Below the pieces are notes generated by a model that saw nothing but the letters and a program-made list of their open reading frames with translations, searched no databases and was not told the DNA's origin. From contig NC_071340.1 of the NCBI RefSeq assembly GCF_027744825.2, forward strand, positions 8,013,501-8,077,500: a stretch of 64,000 bases of DNA, read 5' to 3'. The position numbers and the translations under genes are program-made. Below are positions 33,998-47,439 of this stretch, one piece after another. This DNA comes from Synchiropus splendidus (lineage: Eukaryota > Chordata > Actinopteri > Syngnathiformes > Callionymidae). Positions within the stretch are counted from its first letter, which is position 1. Each line of letters begins with the position of its first letter.

Positions 33998-36589
33998 TTT
34001 CTTTCTGCACTATGTGTGACATCTTTTTAGCTGAATGTGACACACTACTGTCTGATAGGAAAGGAACCTGTCAGATGAAACTCCAGAACTCACATGACAT
34101 TGTTGAAGCAAGTATTATCGATACAAAGGCTGTCATGCATGTCAAAGGGTACATATTAACATGACCATCATCAACAATTGAAGTTGTTTTGGAGTCAAAG
34201 TTGTTCCAGTTATGCAAAGATTTCGATAAAGCCCAGATATGATGCGCTTGAATTTCACATTGTTCAGTGTAATGTGTGTGACAGTGAAATAATGTCGTGT
34301 CTGTACTGAATTCAAGTTAGATATCAGCTGAATAAGAGACAAGACAAGGTTCCTCTTTATTAAGGGGTACAGGAACAATTCAACCCTGCTAGATTCAGCC
34401 TGTGATGGCGCTGCTGAGAGGCAGTTTAGGATGAGACATGAGTGCCTGTTCACTTGGCAGTAAAGTGAGGAGTACTCAGTGAGAAGGTGAAGTTTAAAGC
34501 AAGGCTCCTACTGCAGTGCTTCAGGGTATGTGAGACGTATGGAAGCTACGGCATATTGACGGGCACATCTGCACGCCTTATGGTCTTTGCACTGTGGGAG
34601 AGTGAGAATCAAATAAGGTGAGAGAAAGTAGGTGAGACGTTTGGGTTGAGGCAAATTGAGGGGGAGCTTAAAAGTTTAAAGTTGGGAAGAGATGAAATAG
34701 GATGCAACAGCTGTGACGAGAGTGAGCCAGGGTCTTTAAGGATTTCTTTTTTTTTTTCCTTTTTGGTATTTTTATTTTATCAACATCCTGTTCATCCACG
34801 ACCCGCTGCAGACACACAGACCACTGGACTCCCTTCAGCTGGCCACAGAGCGCAACATCTGGTCAGATTTCAACACACAAAACTGCTGCAAGAAGATTGT
34901 AGTCACATAAAGTGTATTAGAAGCAGGACTTGCAACTTCATGTGATGTCAGTGCCAGAATAAAAGATTAAGGACATGATAAGAATGAGGGGGGGTGAAGG
35001 GACGGAGGTTAATGTGTGTATGAGCCCTTGATAAATGAAAATAACCTATCAGAGACGCTGTTTGAGTGTTGAGTGTTTGAAGAGTTAAAAAAAAATGCAA
35101 TCATTTGCCAAAAATATATGAATAATTTCATCCAAATGAAAGTTAAAATACTTCCAGTAAAGGTTGATAACAAGAAAAGAACTCAGAGAGTGTTCTGGCA
35201 TAATTTAAATATAGCATTTGAAATATGGGTGGCAGCAATGAACTTATCCGGACAGTAGGTGGCAATAGCAATTAAAAATGTGCTTGTGCATCTGAGTGAT
35301 TTGAGCAAAAAGAGAGCTGCATCTCCTTCTGCACGGATCCTCGGAGCCAGATGGTCATTTGGAACACCAGTGAAATGTAGTCATCTGTTACTACCCTCCC
35401 AATATTTTAATATTTGATGGTGATTTTGCAGATCGCATCATTTCCATGGAGGCTATGTTGGTTAATTGCTCTTCACAAACCTTGTATTAATCCATTCTTT
35501 TACTGAAAAAGAAATTAAATTTGAATTGCAGGATACAGATGCAGTGTCGCCAACGTCCTGTTCCACATGCTTTCACTCTAAATGTCCTCTTCTGTCATTC
35601 GTTTCACAATGTAAACGGGTGCACAAAAGGACAATAACTCCAACAACGGTTTAGTTAGTTCTCCCAAGATATTTACAGTAAAAAGTCAAAACAAAATGGG
35701 CATCTGATCCCCATTGTCATCGAGCTGTGTTTGGTTTTTCTTCTCAATACAAACGGTCCACGTGAGAAGTCAGAGTCCGGACTGAGGGCAACGGCTAACC
35801 TAATTACAGGACGTAGGTATGTGCTTTGACACGATTGCCACGTTTTAAACAAAGCTGAGCCCCACTTGCATGATAAAAGGGGGTGAAGGCATTTGGATTG
35901 TTTTCTTTTCACTCTTTCACGCTTTGTCCCGAACACAAAAAAAGGCCCCGACACAATGACTGGTGACGTCTAACAGCGAAGTTATGCCACGGCCACAATG
36001 TGCATCTTGGTGGCGAGCCATACAGATGCCCCATGGGGTCAGCCCTGGTTTTTGTCCCGTCAACAGTGGGAAGGTGGGGTCATAAAATTCTTCGCTGCTA
36101 AAGGAGACATTCCAGCAGCGGGGGGGGGCAGCGCTGGGGTTCGGCATCATTTAGAACGGGACTGTCATATTCTCAATTAGAGCCAAGAGACGAGGGTTGT
36201 GTGTTTTGCATTGTTTTGCTTTGTTTCCTGCGGCTCTTACATAAGGCCTGTTGAAGAACGAGGGAGAAAGGTCGACATGGAGCGCTACTTGGGGTTACAA
36301 TGAATGGAGAGGAAGTGTTGAATTAAAATGTGACTCACGCGTCTGGAAAGCTTATGATGAGAATACAGCCAGGCACGGATCTCTTAATTCAGCATGAGTG
36401 TTTATGGAACAAATGTAGTTATTTATATATGATAAAGGTTCATCTCGAGGTCTGCTCCAGAGTTAGATGCCATGAGCCACACCTGAGGCCAGAGTGGCCC
36501 AGGGATGTGGGCTTGGAGTAGGTGGCAATGTCGGTGCCACAATAATGCCTGATATGATGCGCATTTATATTGAGGGCCTCCTGCTTCTA

Positions 36590-36640
36590 ATGATCTGCTG
36601 ATGAAACTTCATGAAGCCTCATGTTCAGAACCCAATAAAT
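36590..36640. repeat. Partial hAT-like MITE end beside a full copy
   Basis: CTGATGAAACTTCATGAAGC and TCATGTTCAGAACCC repeat the inverted end sequence of the neighbouring 36655-36841 element, suggesting a second insertion or a partial copy. Confidence 0.4.
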
Positions 36641-36654
36641 GGCTCCCTCTGTTC

Positions 36655-36841
36655 TAGCAATGGACTGATGAGGCTTCATGAAACAGTGTCTCATTTTCAG
36701 ATCTCAGCAGGAGGCGTCCTTGATTTGAAAATGACATGAGGTTTCATGGAAATGGTTGTTTAACCCAAAGATTTTAGAGCAGAGAGTGTCATCTAGTGGG
36801 CTCTGAAAATGTTTCATGAAGCCTCATCAGCCCATCACTGC
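36655..36841. mobile_element. hAT-like MITE, 187 bp, with ends and duplication
   Basis: The ends are inverted repeats: TAGCAATGGACTGATGAGG on the left, CAGTGATGGGCTGATGAGG on the minus strand at the right, both followed by CTTCATGAAACA. Flanking 8-bp sequences CTCTGTTC (36647-36654) and CTCTGTGA (36842-36849) agree at 6 of 8 bases, the size of a hAT target duplication. It is non-coding and needs a transposase in trans. Confidence 0.7.
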
Positions 36842-38060
36842 TCTGTGATCTTTTGCTTTTTTATATGCATCCATAGTTAACTCAGGCAGTAGCTCGATTG
36901 AGTTCCATAGTCCGGCTGCCTTTGTCCAAATATACATGCGGTGAGATATTAGGAAACATTCTTGTACTTTTTAAATGAAATATATTTAACCATGTCACAT
37001 ATTTTTTATTATATTTATATTTGAATTCATTTATTAAAGGTGCTGAATTTTGAGAAGAAATGCGCATGAGTGAAAAGTACTGTTTTCAACAAGTTTCAGT
37101 GGTTTGTGTGAGAGGGGGAAAATGTTCATGTTCCAAGAGAAACAAATGTGATGCGAGTCACAGTGAAGGAGAAGAAGTAACACTGAGATTTGAGCAAGAC
37201 TGACTGGCTAAAGGGAGAACAAAGGAGATCATGGTGATACTCTTTTTAAGTGGGTTGGATGTTCTGATGGACGTGTTTTATAGTAGAGAAGGGGCATGAT
37301 CACAATGAGAGAGAGAGAGATAAAACCATGTGTCTGATGTCTGATCTTCAAAAAAGTGGCCAGGCAATGGTAGTGACTCAGAGGAGGAGCAGCACGCGGC
37401 CCCTTGGGTTGTCTCGAACTGGTGACGGGAAGCTTTGACAGAGATATTTAAAAACAAATTTCCATCCTCCCAGGGTTAATTCATGCCATAACACACACGT
37501 TTAAACTTATGTCGACTCTCATCCGCTTACATCAGGGATCACTGGGTCAATGTCTGCAGGGTTTGCTGGCCTTTCATCTTGACTTTTAAAATATTTTTAG
37601 ACTTAAAAAAATGAACCTATGCTGTCGCTCGACACGCGACCCTCTAGATAAAAATTAATGACCCCCTATTGAGCGTGTAAATTGCTCCCCTTTCATGTTA
37701 GCAGATAAACACAATGAAACAAAATGAGCAAAGGATGGGATCATATTCGTTTTCATCATGCTCGGGAGCAGAATTGTGTTTATGTATAGTTTGGCTTCAA
37801 ACAACTTTGATGGCTCCTTTGACAAACTTCAAATTAAAACTACTTTCAAAGTGACTCTCACAACAGACTCAGCTGTACTGTAGTTCCACACAACTACACA
37901 AATCATACGGTTTGGAATGTTGCGATAGGTTGAATTCCAGATCTCTTCTTTGAAGAGAATCTCCATCTGGTTGGATGAGTGGAGTCTTTTTCATTTTTAA
38001 AAAAGTGTGTCAGTGGTGAGTGTCATGTCCTCAGAAATACATGAATATAAAGCACTTGCC

Positions 38061-38475
38061 CCTACATTCTACATTACTTCATGTGAGGGGAAAATGTCAG
38101 TATTTTGATCGAGGGAATTATAGGATGTTACACTGTATAATTTATAATGTAAAGTAATATATTCTGAAATAAATAGCTCTACAAACACTGTACTGAAAAA
38201 GCGTGGAATGAGGAAATACAAATGGCACTACGATTATCAAAATACGTGTACCATACAGAGTACAACAACCTTTTAACACACCTTTAGACTTCATCTCAGA
38301 TCTCACCTGTTCACACCCTCACAATATATATTTTTGGTTTGTTTTTTTGTGCTTCTGTTTGTTTGTTTTAAACTCTGACTCTATTTAATCCAATTTGTTC
38401 TATCATATAGGACAAGATGAGGTTCTGAATAGACAATATTTTTAAGGAAAATAATTTTCTGTTTTAAGGATTTTT
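38061..38475 (+). repeat. Copy of the 33.8-kb repeat split by about 315 bp
   Basis: 38061-38117 matches 33815-33880 (ATTCTACATTAC, GGGGAAAATG, CAGTATTTTGAT). 38431-38473 matches the next part (ATTTTTAAGGAAAA, AATTTT, GTTTTAAG). The 315 bp between is unrelated AT-rich sequence, consistent with an insertion. Confidence 0.5.
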
Positions 38476-39499
38476 ATAATGATTGGGAAAAGTTTCATTG
38501 TTGAATTAAAAATGTCCAAAATAACTGTTAATGAATGGCAAAATAAATCATCTTAAACACTTACAATGTTAATTTATATAGTATTTTTTGTATAATAAAA
38601 GCGGTTTAAGCAACATAAAGGTATAATATATATTGAAACTTGTGAACAGCAGGATTATTTAAATGTCCCAATGCATACTTGCCTGGACACAGTGGAAGAT
38701 TTCCACTTTCACTTCACACTTCCTGCTCTACTTGGCTCACAGACAATCCATGAACGTTTCTGTCCCAGGTTTTCACAAACTGTCTGAAATGCAGAGGCTC
38801 CACTGATAACTGTGTGATTTTTTGGTGTGAAACTTTCTGAGAAATCCTGTAGTTGTCCGCTTGTGTATAATTTATTTAGCAGTCCCGGGGGGGAATAGAA
38901 AAAGTTGTTTTCCAGATGATGTGTGATTTTAGGCCCCAGCGGCCTTTGTTTGAGCCTGATGTAAATGTGATCCGTCCGTGATCATCCTGCGGGATTCGGT
39001 GAAGCTCCACATGAGAGGAAGAGTCGCATGAATAATTAACACAACATAGAACACCTCAGTGTGTGGCTTCACCTCTGGTGCCACGTGGAGCACCTCACTG
39101 CTCTTGCCTGCAGATGATGGAGCAGTTGGTCAGGTTCCAGTGGCCTGAAAAAACAATCTTTGTCGAGTTGAACACCACTGATCTACCGCTTTCACTTTTC
39201 CAATTATTTCTTTACAGTAGTTTCCATAGTAACTGATGTACAGAGGAGCAGCTCAGAAGCAGCGAGATGGACACAGGATGTTAATGCTGAGAAGGTCATG
39301 GCAACAGGCAAATTCGCCTCTACAGACAAGACATGTTTCTGTTGCTCTCCCGCCATGAAGCTGAAAACTCCTCAGCAAGACGCTGGGAGGTTATTTACAA
39401 AGGATGTGATGTCATGTTAAAGGTGGCCCCAGAGTCCAAGTATTGAAAAGTTCTCAAGAATGAGGCTGAAACGAAGTCACTCTTCATATTTAGGCATTT

Positions 39500-39720
39500 C
39501 TTCTCAACTTGTCTCATGCTGAGTTACTGCCTTTAAACAATACATCATGGCAGGTCTCTCTACTGCCCCTTCCCTTTCACATCCTCTCGGTTATCTTTAC
39601 CAATTCCACCTTGGCTTCACCTTCTTCTTCACCTCTTTTGATTTCAGTCCTTTACTTTCGATTCAAAGTGCTTTTTTCATTCCCTTTACACTCTGAACGT
39701 TCCAGCTGACACTTGACAGA
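39500..39720 (-). mobile_element. RTE-like LINE remnant, minus strand
   Basis: It shares TAAAC, ATACATCAT, and CTTCCCTTTCA with 20690-20740 in the same order. Minus-strand frames show pieces of the block that precedes the LINE C-terminus (KGK, then MMYCLKAV-like), broken by stops. Confidence 0.45.
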
Positions 39721-41206
39721 GTGGTCTAGGCAGGCCACCTCACTAACTGTCACCAAAAACTCAGTCAAGCTTGTCTCCAACATCTACCTTTGAATTGTTT
39801 GAGCAGATTGTAGACTGACTGAAAATGAACACCGTGCAACTGTAAATAACACATACATAGCATCACAGATTACGCCTCATCATTCCTGCCAGACAGGACG
39901 GTTCCAGTCACCATCATGTTGTGCTGCTGCACTTGCTAATATTATCATCAGCCAACTGGTTTATTTGGCCAGTTGGGGAAGGACATGCAGGAGTGGAGAC
40001 ACGACTGTAATCTGTCAGATGCCTTTATTTCTCACACTAAATATTGTACTTTAAAAGAGAGGAGAAGGAATAACATCAAGAGAAAGTCTTATAAGATCAA
40101 TGACTCTATAGGACGCCCAAATTGAGCTCCAAAAATGACAAGGATAACAAGCAGGGAAAACAATGAGCTCTGGATTTGTAATCGAGAGAAAATGGTTTTC
40201 CCCAGACAAGTAACTTATATACTTTAGGTCGACCACAAAAGCCAAAATTGTGTCCTGTCGAGCTAATGGCTCACTTTCTGTCAGCACTCTTCTTGTCCTC
40301 CACTGGAATCAAATCTATTAGCCACTTTCCTGATCTGCCAGAATAACATCAGCTCAGTTACCTGTCCTGTCCTTCAACTGAGGATCGTGGCAAACGCTTT
40401 GTCCAATCCCTCAACCAATGATATGCTTCCTCTCTTTTGGAAAGAAATGTTAAAATATCCCATATTATTTCAGGTTTAATCCTTGCCGTTGTTTTTCCGT
40501 TTCAGAATCTTTTCCCCTGTTAAATCAGGATATCGGGTTTGTCTGGGTGCAGGAGAATCCCAGTGAATTCCCGCCGCCTCTTTCTGTGGAGACTTTAATG
40601 CAGACATTCAGTACACGCCAATAAAATAGTTCCAAATCCAGCATACCACACAGTTACATGTGGTCTTCCAGAGATCAGACTGGTAATAAAACCAATTCAA
40701 ATCGTACAGCGACAAGAACTTGGTCTCCCTGAAAGCATGTCATTTTTGTGACTGGCGGAGAAAATCTTGCCACAAATTGCAACGTTTTATAGGCCCACGA
40801 GTGGCAATTATGTGTCAGAATTAATCCGAAAATGTCCAACAAGAGAAAACTGCATGCAGTGCCAAATGCGTTGGCAGCTGTGATTGACTAAATGGTTATG
40901 CTTCTGGGTGAAAATCCAGCGTGTCAATTGTGTCATCTTTATGGTAGTGAAACAAGTTTGATATTTTTAATACTTACACGGCCATACAGTCTGGGACCAG
41001 GTGTTACACATCCCTCAATACCTACCACCTTCGCAACTATGAAGGTTTGTTATGAGGGTGGGGGGATATGGAAGGCGGGAGCTGGTTCCAGTACAACACA
41101 GCATCAGTTCTGCACCTTTGGGTAACACTGTTCTGGCCGGAGGACGGATCGGACCTGGGTGTGTGTCACACTCAGGGCTCTATGAAGATCCAATATGGCG
41201 CACTGC

Positions 41207-41345
41207 TAGTGATGGGTAGATGAGGTGTCACGAAACAGTATTGCAGGGCTGATGAAGCAGTGTCCTGATTATCAGAGGACAATAGATGGCGCTCTTGGGT
41301 CAGAAATGACATGAGGTTTCATTGAATTATTTGCAATACTGTCCT
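41207..41345. repeat. hAT-like MITE, degenerate
   Basis: TAGTGATGGGTAGATGAGG, CACGAAACAGT, then GATGAAGCAGTGTCCTGA, ATAGATGGCGCT and GAAATGACATGAGGTTTCAT follow the same order as in 36655-36841. Confidence 0.5.
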
Positions 41346-42022
41346 GCTATCTTCCTCTGAAGGGTGGAGCGCTCAGTCATCTCAGGCTAGTGCCTTTTTG
41401 TTTAGAGGTTGGAAAGGCATTATGAGTGTTGTGTGGCAACAATTGCTTAAAATGATTTAACTGTCTCCAGAGGGGGAAAAAAAATCCTTGAGGATCGGTC
41501 CAATCATTCACTGCAAGAAGAGGCTGACAGACCATGACACCGCAGCCATCACTCCTCACTAAATGGAGCCTGCAGATAAAAACTTGAACTTGAGAATAAA
41601 CGTCTGTTTTCTAACAGCTTTATAACTCTTTATTTTTGAAAACGGAATTTTACTGACTTCATTTATAGCAGTTTCGCCGCCAAAGTTTGGCAAGAATGTT
41701 AATCTTGACGGCGCTTGTTCTTCACATTTTGAGTTGTTTTCATTTCCTTGTTTGGAAAAATCAGAAGCAACAGAAACAGTGTTTTTAAAGTCACACTTGA
41801 ATAGTTCAACAGAGTCAGTTTACAACAGTAGCCCTGGTTATTACCAATATGTGGTCCTGTTTCCTGATTGGTGGATGTGGTTCTGGGTAGCCAATGGTGC
41901 TTGTCAGTGGAAGTGGTGACGCCTGGTGGCCAGGCCTGGGTGTGGTCAGATGCAGAACTGCGGGACAGAGCTTGTTTCCACTGACATTTTTTAACTATAT
42001 TCTTACTCTACGCAGAACATAG

Positions 42023-42676
42023 TTGTCTTGTTTAAACCTCCCTAATCACTGCAACCATTCAGCAGTGCCTGACCTGAATATAATGCATCATTCAGACAAT
42101 ATACTGCACCACTGTTTCACTATTTCAGAAGCATGTGTCAAACTTCACTTCAAACTGTATTCCGCAAATGCTACAACTACAGATTGGGGTCACATGAATG
42201 AATTACTGTCCCCAACAGCGAGGCATCGTGTGCAACCTCTACATGACACACTTCCCCGCAACTGTCTAAAAACCCAGCAGAAAGAGGATAGTAAAAAGAA
42301 CTTCTATCCTCCAGCAAGGTGCTGCCAAGTTCTGAAGCTGCCCCGAACCACTGACAGGACCCATCTGCCATTCTGGCGTGGAGATGTGGCCTCGGTCTAC
42401 AGAGGAGTGATTCATGCTTTTGCTTGTGTCTGGATTGAATGCCTTCAACATCAAAAAACACACTTGAAAAAGATGAGGTCAGCACAAAAGCTGAGCTATA
42501 TGCATATGTCCATTTTCATTCATGTGTTCGGAGGTGCTTCTCCGGCCAGTCAGAAGGTGCGGATAATCCCAGCTGTCATCTTCCAACAGATATCTCCTCC
42601 TACACTGTCAGACAGCTGCTATCTCAATTTAAAAAAAAGACTTTGTGAAGTGGTCCAAGTGGTTAGAGTCAAGTAG
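42023..42676 (+). other. Longest open frame (217 codons), unidentified
   Basis: It is the longest ATG-initiated frame in the window. The translation has no domain, signal peptide or repeat that I recognise, no clear poly(A) signal soon after, and reads partly through AT-rich DNA. In about 64 kb of mid-GC DNA one such frame by chance is possible. I do not call it a gene. Confidence 0.15.
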
Positions 42677-43657
42677 ATTAACTTGACATGAAATATTTGG
42701 TGGAGGAGAGCTGTCAAATTTTGTCTCAAGCAAACATATCAAAACACATTACCTTCAAAAACAGAGGTATTCAGCAGCCATGTTGGTGTCTCAGATCTCA
42801 AGGTCTAATTTTTCTGATGGTGTCTGGACACACACTGCGGAGCCCGACAGTACCTCCAACTGCTCATCAGTATTTCTTTTTAAGAACAGTCACAGCTTAC
42901 TTCCTGTTCTGTCAAACACAAACCGACCACACAATGGCGAATAATGAGATGTGAGAGGTGCAAACTCACCCCCTGTCTTCTTTTATAGTCCAACTTGAGC
43001 AGCAGCTCAGTGAAAACAGCTATAAACTGTGCCAAAATTGTGAATAAGTGGCCCCATACAGAGTTAGAACTGGGTCATGTTGTGCTGACTGATCGTTTTA
43101 CACATTTCCTTGTAAACTCAAGATGAAAAAGACGAACACCCAAGCATTATTCAGCAACTGTGCTGGCGTATGACGGCTGTTATCCTCGTCCACGTGGAGA
43201 CCAATTTACAAGCAGACCATTGGAAACCTTGCGCTACACTTGAGCTTCACGTTGTGGAGGCATTTCTGGTCTTCTTTAGTGCTGACTTCCAATAATAAAA
43301 CAAAGTGACTGAGCACTCATTAATTGTTCAAATTTCATGTTGAACAATGGACCGTTACATTATGACCACCTGTCATGTGAGGAGTCAATTTCAGATTCAA
43401 GTTCAGGGGTTGGATTCAAGGTAATTCTGGTTAGTGGTCATATGGCTGACGGTTTGTGAGTTCCCTGCTTCAGGACGATCTTCAGGGTCTCAGTTTAAGT
43501 TTTCAAGATACATGCCGTCTCTCTGTCAGCTTCTTTTGCTTGTTATGCTGCAGCATCTCTTTGACTTTTATTTTTAACTCCCTGTCTGATGGCAAAAAAA
43601 AAAACAGAAAAATAGATTTCAATAAAAATTTCAGGAAAGCTTGACGTAATGTTTATA

Positions 43658-44085
43658 CACTGCCTGGCCGAAGAAAAAAAAGTTGCCACCTGGATTTAAC
43701 TGAGCAAATAGGTCAGTTGGTCAGGTCCAGGTTCAGCAACATTATGTGCTCAAAGAGTGAGGTCAACTGACTACCTGAATGACCAGTTTATTCCATCAAT
43801 GGATTGTTTTCTTCCCTGATGGCACGGGCATATTCCAAGATGACAATGCCAGGATTCATCGGGCTGAAATTGTGAAAGACTGGTTCAGGGAGCATGAGAC
43901 ATCATGTTCACACATGGATTGGCCACACCAGAGTCCAGACCTCAACCCCACTGAGAATCTTTGGGATGTGCTGGAGAAGGCTTTGCGCAGCGGTCAGACT
44001 CTACATCATCAATGCAAGAACTTGGTGAAAAATTAATGCAACACTGGATGGAAATAAATCTTTTTCTGACATTGCAGAAGCTTGT
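43658..44085 (+). mobile_element. Tc1-like transposon, internally deleted
   Basis: It starts at TA followed by CACTGCCTGGCC and GTTGCCACCTGGATTTAACT, typical ends of a fish Tc1 family. Within 100 bp it jumps to the 3' half of the transposase: [18 protein letters not shown] and [17 protein letters not shown], the second and third parts of the DDE domain. The 5' half (DNA-binding domain and first catalytic Asp) is missing. The frame ends at 44036 through a frameshift, and the right terminal repeat is lost where a LINE fragment begins. It is inactive. Confidence 0.85.
43779..44036 (+). pseudogene. Tc1 transposase C-terminal half (broken)
   Basis: An 85-codon frame retains the second catalytic Asp (in FQDDNA) and the SPDLNP-x-E motif with the third acidic residue (E in TENLWD), but lacks the N-terminal two thirds. 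The end after CKNLVKN is a frameshift relative to the family. It cannot be catalytic. Confidence 0.85.
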
Positions 44086-44089
44086 CTAG

Positions 44090-44260
44090 AAAGAAATTTA
44101 TGTCTTGACTTTCGGAGACTCAGAGACTCACTTGAGCATCTGGTTGGGTCATAGGGGGTCAGCAGTTCTACAATGCTGTCGGGGGCAAGGCCGAGACAGG
44201 CTGTAAACGTTATCAATAAAATATTAAAGGCTAAAATGGAGCAGGAGCCAGTGCAGTAAA
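44090..44260 (-). mobile_element. L2-like LINE pol fragment, minus strand
   Basis: Minus-strand translation reads ILLITFTACLGLAPDSI, then VELLTPYDPTR, then a Ser-rich stretch. This matches the post-RT block of L2/Rex-type fish LINEs (ILLLTYKALHGLAPxYI...LLTPYxPTR). It directly abuts the truncated Tc1 element. Confidence 0.65.
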
Positions 44261-45784
44261 GACCGGAGTGATGTGATGCCGCCTGTCATTGTTTCGGTTG
44301 CGATTTCAAAGCCACCAAGCCAATCGTTTTCTGCACTTCTTCCTGGGGTTTTCCTCTCTCCTAATTCAAAGAATGCTTCTGATGAACAATGTCTTGAACA
44401 ACCCATTGTACTCTGTTTATCAGGCAGAAATGTGGAGCCAGCAGATGCAGCATCAGTTGCCTTCACCTTTAAATAAGGGCCACCTGTTTTCCCCACTCAT
44501 TGAACTCCACACTGCAATTGTTTTGAACAGGCTCCTTTCAGTTAATGATCAGGTTTCCTAGAGTCGGCAGGATGCACATCATGCTTTGCTGTTATTGTTA
44601 TTGCAGAATTCCTGCCAGAAAACAGCTGTGGAAATGCATTACCTAATTAAAACGGTGAAACATGTTATGATGTTGGATCGCTCTTGTAATTCTCCAGGTA
44701 ATGTGGGGAAATAAAGTTGGGTAAGAAAATAAAAAGGTTTAAAAGAGTTGCTTTTTTTCTACTTGAATATTTGGCATATGAAGAACACCATGTGCACCAC
44801 ACGTGCATCACAATAGCTAATAACTTGCTGGAACTAAGCCATTGTTGAAAAGTGGAAAAACATTTTCTGGTGTTTCTCACCTGGGGTTGCAGCAGCAGGT
44901 CAGCTTCTGCCACCGCAGCCTGTGTTGATCATCATCCTAGTTGATACTATCCTAGTCCATGAATTAGTGAAGTATAGTTCCTCGTGTAGAAAAAAATATA
45001 ATATTTAAAAGAAATGGCAGCAGCTTTAGCATCATAGCACCTAGTCCATCACAGAAATCCTTCTTACACAGTTGACCTTTGAGATGTGATGGACCTGCCA
45101 GAGCCGTAAATAAACGGAACATTTTTACATGCGAGAGTCCAGAGGCTGCTTCCTTCATTGAATATTTATGCATTTGTTATGTAACACAACACTTCTCCAC
45201 ATTTGGACTGCATTGGAAAGGCCACAATTTGCATCAATGTGCGAGGTTGCACTGGAAAGATCCGAGCAGAAAAGGACATCACGGCACCGAATACAATCTC
45301 ATTAGGACGGTGATGTAACACGAGTAAAAGAATAACTTTAAATGAGTGTCTCTTTGTGATAGTTGGGATTACAGTTCTGTGAAGTGTTCCAGTAGAACCA
45401 TCTGACTTACACAGTCAGAATTCACAATGTAAAATAAGGACAAAAAAATGTCAGGGGATGATGTAGGCGAGAGCGAGTGATAGTGAGCAAGAGGGGGACA
45501 GAGAACCACGGTCGCAAAATATAAAACTCAAAGACAAAAACGTGAATAGAAAAGGGTGGATCAACCAGCCTGCAGAGGTACCGCAGATGATGAAGAGGAC
45601 AAGTTGGGGGTTTGGTCAGCATCGCTCTCCTGTGCACACACTCCAGGTAAACACTGAGAGAGAGTCATAGCTTTCAAATAGCTTCTAGATGAGAAGATGT
45701 TACCTACCAAGTGACGTTGTTAAATTGTCTTGGGGAGGCACCATGAGTTGAAGCTGTGGAACAGAGATGATATGAAACTGTGTG

Positions 45785-45905
45785 CTCAGTAGGTGTCACT
45801 GAAACAGTGAGTGAAAGTCAGTGACTAGGGAACAGAGAGGGCCATCTTGCGACTGTTGAAAACAAGGACACTGTTTCAAGATGTTTCATCAGCGCATCAC
45901 TCGCC
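45785..45905. repeat. hAT-like MITE fragment
   Basis: Minus strand GAGTGATGCGCTGATGAAAC, GAAACAGTGTCCTTG and AAGATGGCCCTCTCTGTTCC; the plus-strand left end carries GTGTCACTGAAACAGTG. It is the same family as 36655-36841, with diverged ends. Confidence 0.45.
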
Positions 45906-47439
45906 GCCAGAATCTAGTAGGAGACTTCCAACTGATGGATCAGGAGCGCTGTATGAAAAAGTATGAAAATGGTGAAGCTGACCCTCATCCCCTCATCCAC
46001 TCTGCTCAGCATAACCAATCGGCTTCCTGGCGAAACCACTCAGAGAATCATTTGAGCTCAAGAAAATCAATCTGTCTGTGGCCCCAAAATCTTGGAGCAA
46101 GTTCTCCAACAACATCTGAGACTCTATGAATATTCCTTAAAATGCAACAGCTCACTTTAGTGCATCTCTTCCTCAAGGGTGAGAGGCTTGGTTGGATTGT
46201 AATTCTTCCATGATGGATGATGCACTTGTGTCAATCGGTTTGGCTGTGTGGTTCACAATGTACAATTCTAGGCAGGAGGCCACAGGCACAGGATGTTGTT
46301 GCACATCCAGGCAGAATCTAAAGAGATAGACCATTCAAATCTTGTGCTGCAGTCACATTACACTTTTGCGCAGATCAACATTCATATCATCTGAGTCAGA
46401 ACTGAAGAATGTTTATTGAACCTGTCAGGCAGCAAAGCCAGCGATGTGATGTGATACAGCAGAGACACTTGAAAAATCAACAGGGTGCCACCGCAGAAAC
46501 ATCGGAATCAAATATGTTAATGATGAGCACAGGGATCGATAGCTCCAAGTGTCAGAAGAATGCATGTTTGCGTTGGTTGCTCAGCCCACTCGTTCTCTAA
46601 TGGAAATCATGCCAGAAATGTTGTGTGTTTATGATCCATTCAGCCCACTGGTGAGTGTGTCAGGGTTTGTGCTGAGACTTCCATGCTTGACTTCGAATTT
46701 CATGAATATTCACAGTTCTTTTTTAGCGTTTGTGTAACATAGGTTTTATGGCCTGTACAATTCCACCAGTCCCAGAATGCACCGCAAAGACATTTTGAAA
46801 AGAAAATCATATCCATTGTACTTGGTTATTGTTGCGAGGAACCGTGAGGAGCTGAACTCAAGTGCTTGTATTCAAGGATACGCAGACACACGGGCGAACA
46901 GTTGTTTAATAAAAGGTTTGATGATTTGCATATTCTGATCACCATGTGTCAGGGACCAGTCTGGCCTTGAAGGTGCATCAGTACCAGTGGAGAGAGCCTT
47001 CAGGCAACACAATGCTTCAGTGAATCATCTTCCAACAATGCGACGATACTCAGATTCGCCAACAAGGCTGTGGAACTATGTGGAAATGTTTGGTATGAAA
47101 TGATCATATATTGTCTCCGAAGTTGGTTCTGTTGAATTACAACATTCATAAATGAATAAAAAACTGCACTGGGTTGTACCTAGGGAGAACCACGTATATA
47201 TATATGTACTGATGAGCATTCTTAAGAGAGTACAACACCCACTTAATCTGCGTAACCCGTCCAATACAGTAGCACACGTACCAACAGACTGAGACTACCC
47301 AACTCAAAGACTGAGTGCCACAGGAGGTCCTTTCTCTCTGTGGCAATAAAAACGTATGATTCATCTCTGAAAAAATCACGATGAAGGATTCTTCTTGAAC
47401 TGCATTTTCTTGCATATTGTTCACATGGTTTGTAAGCTC

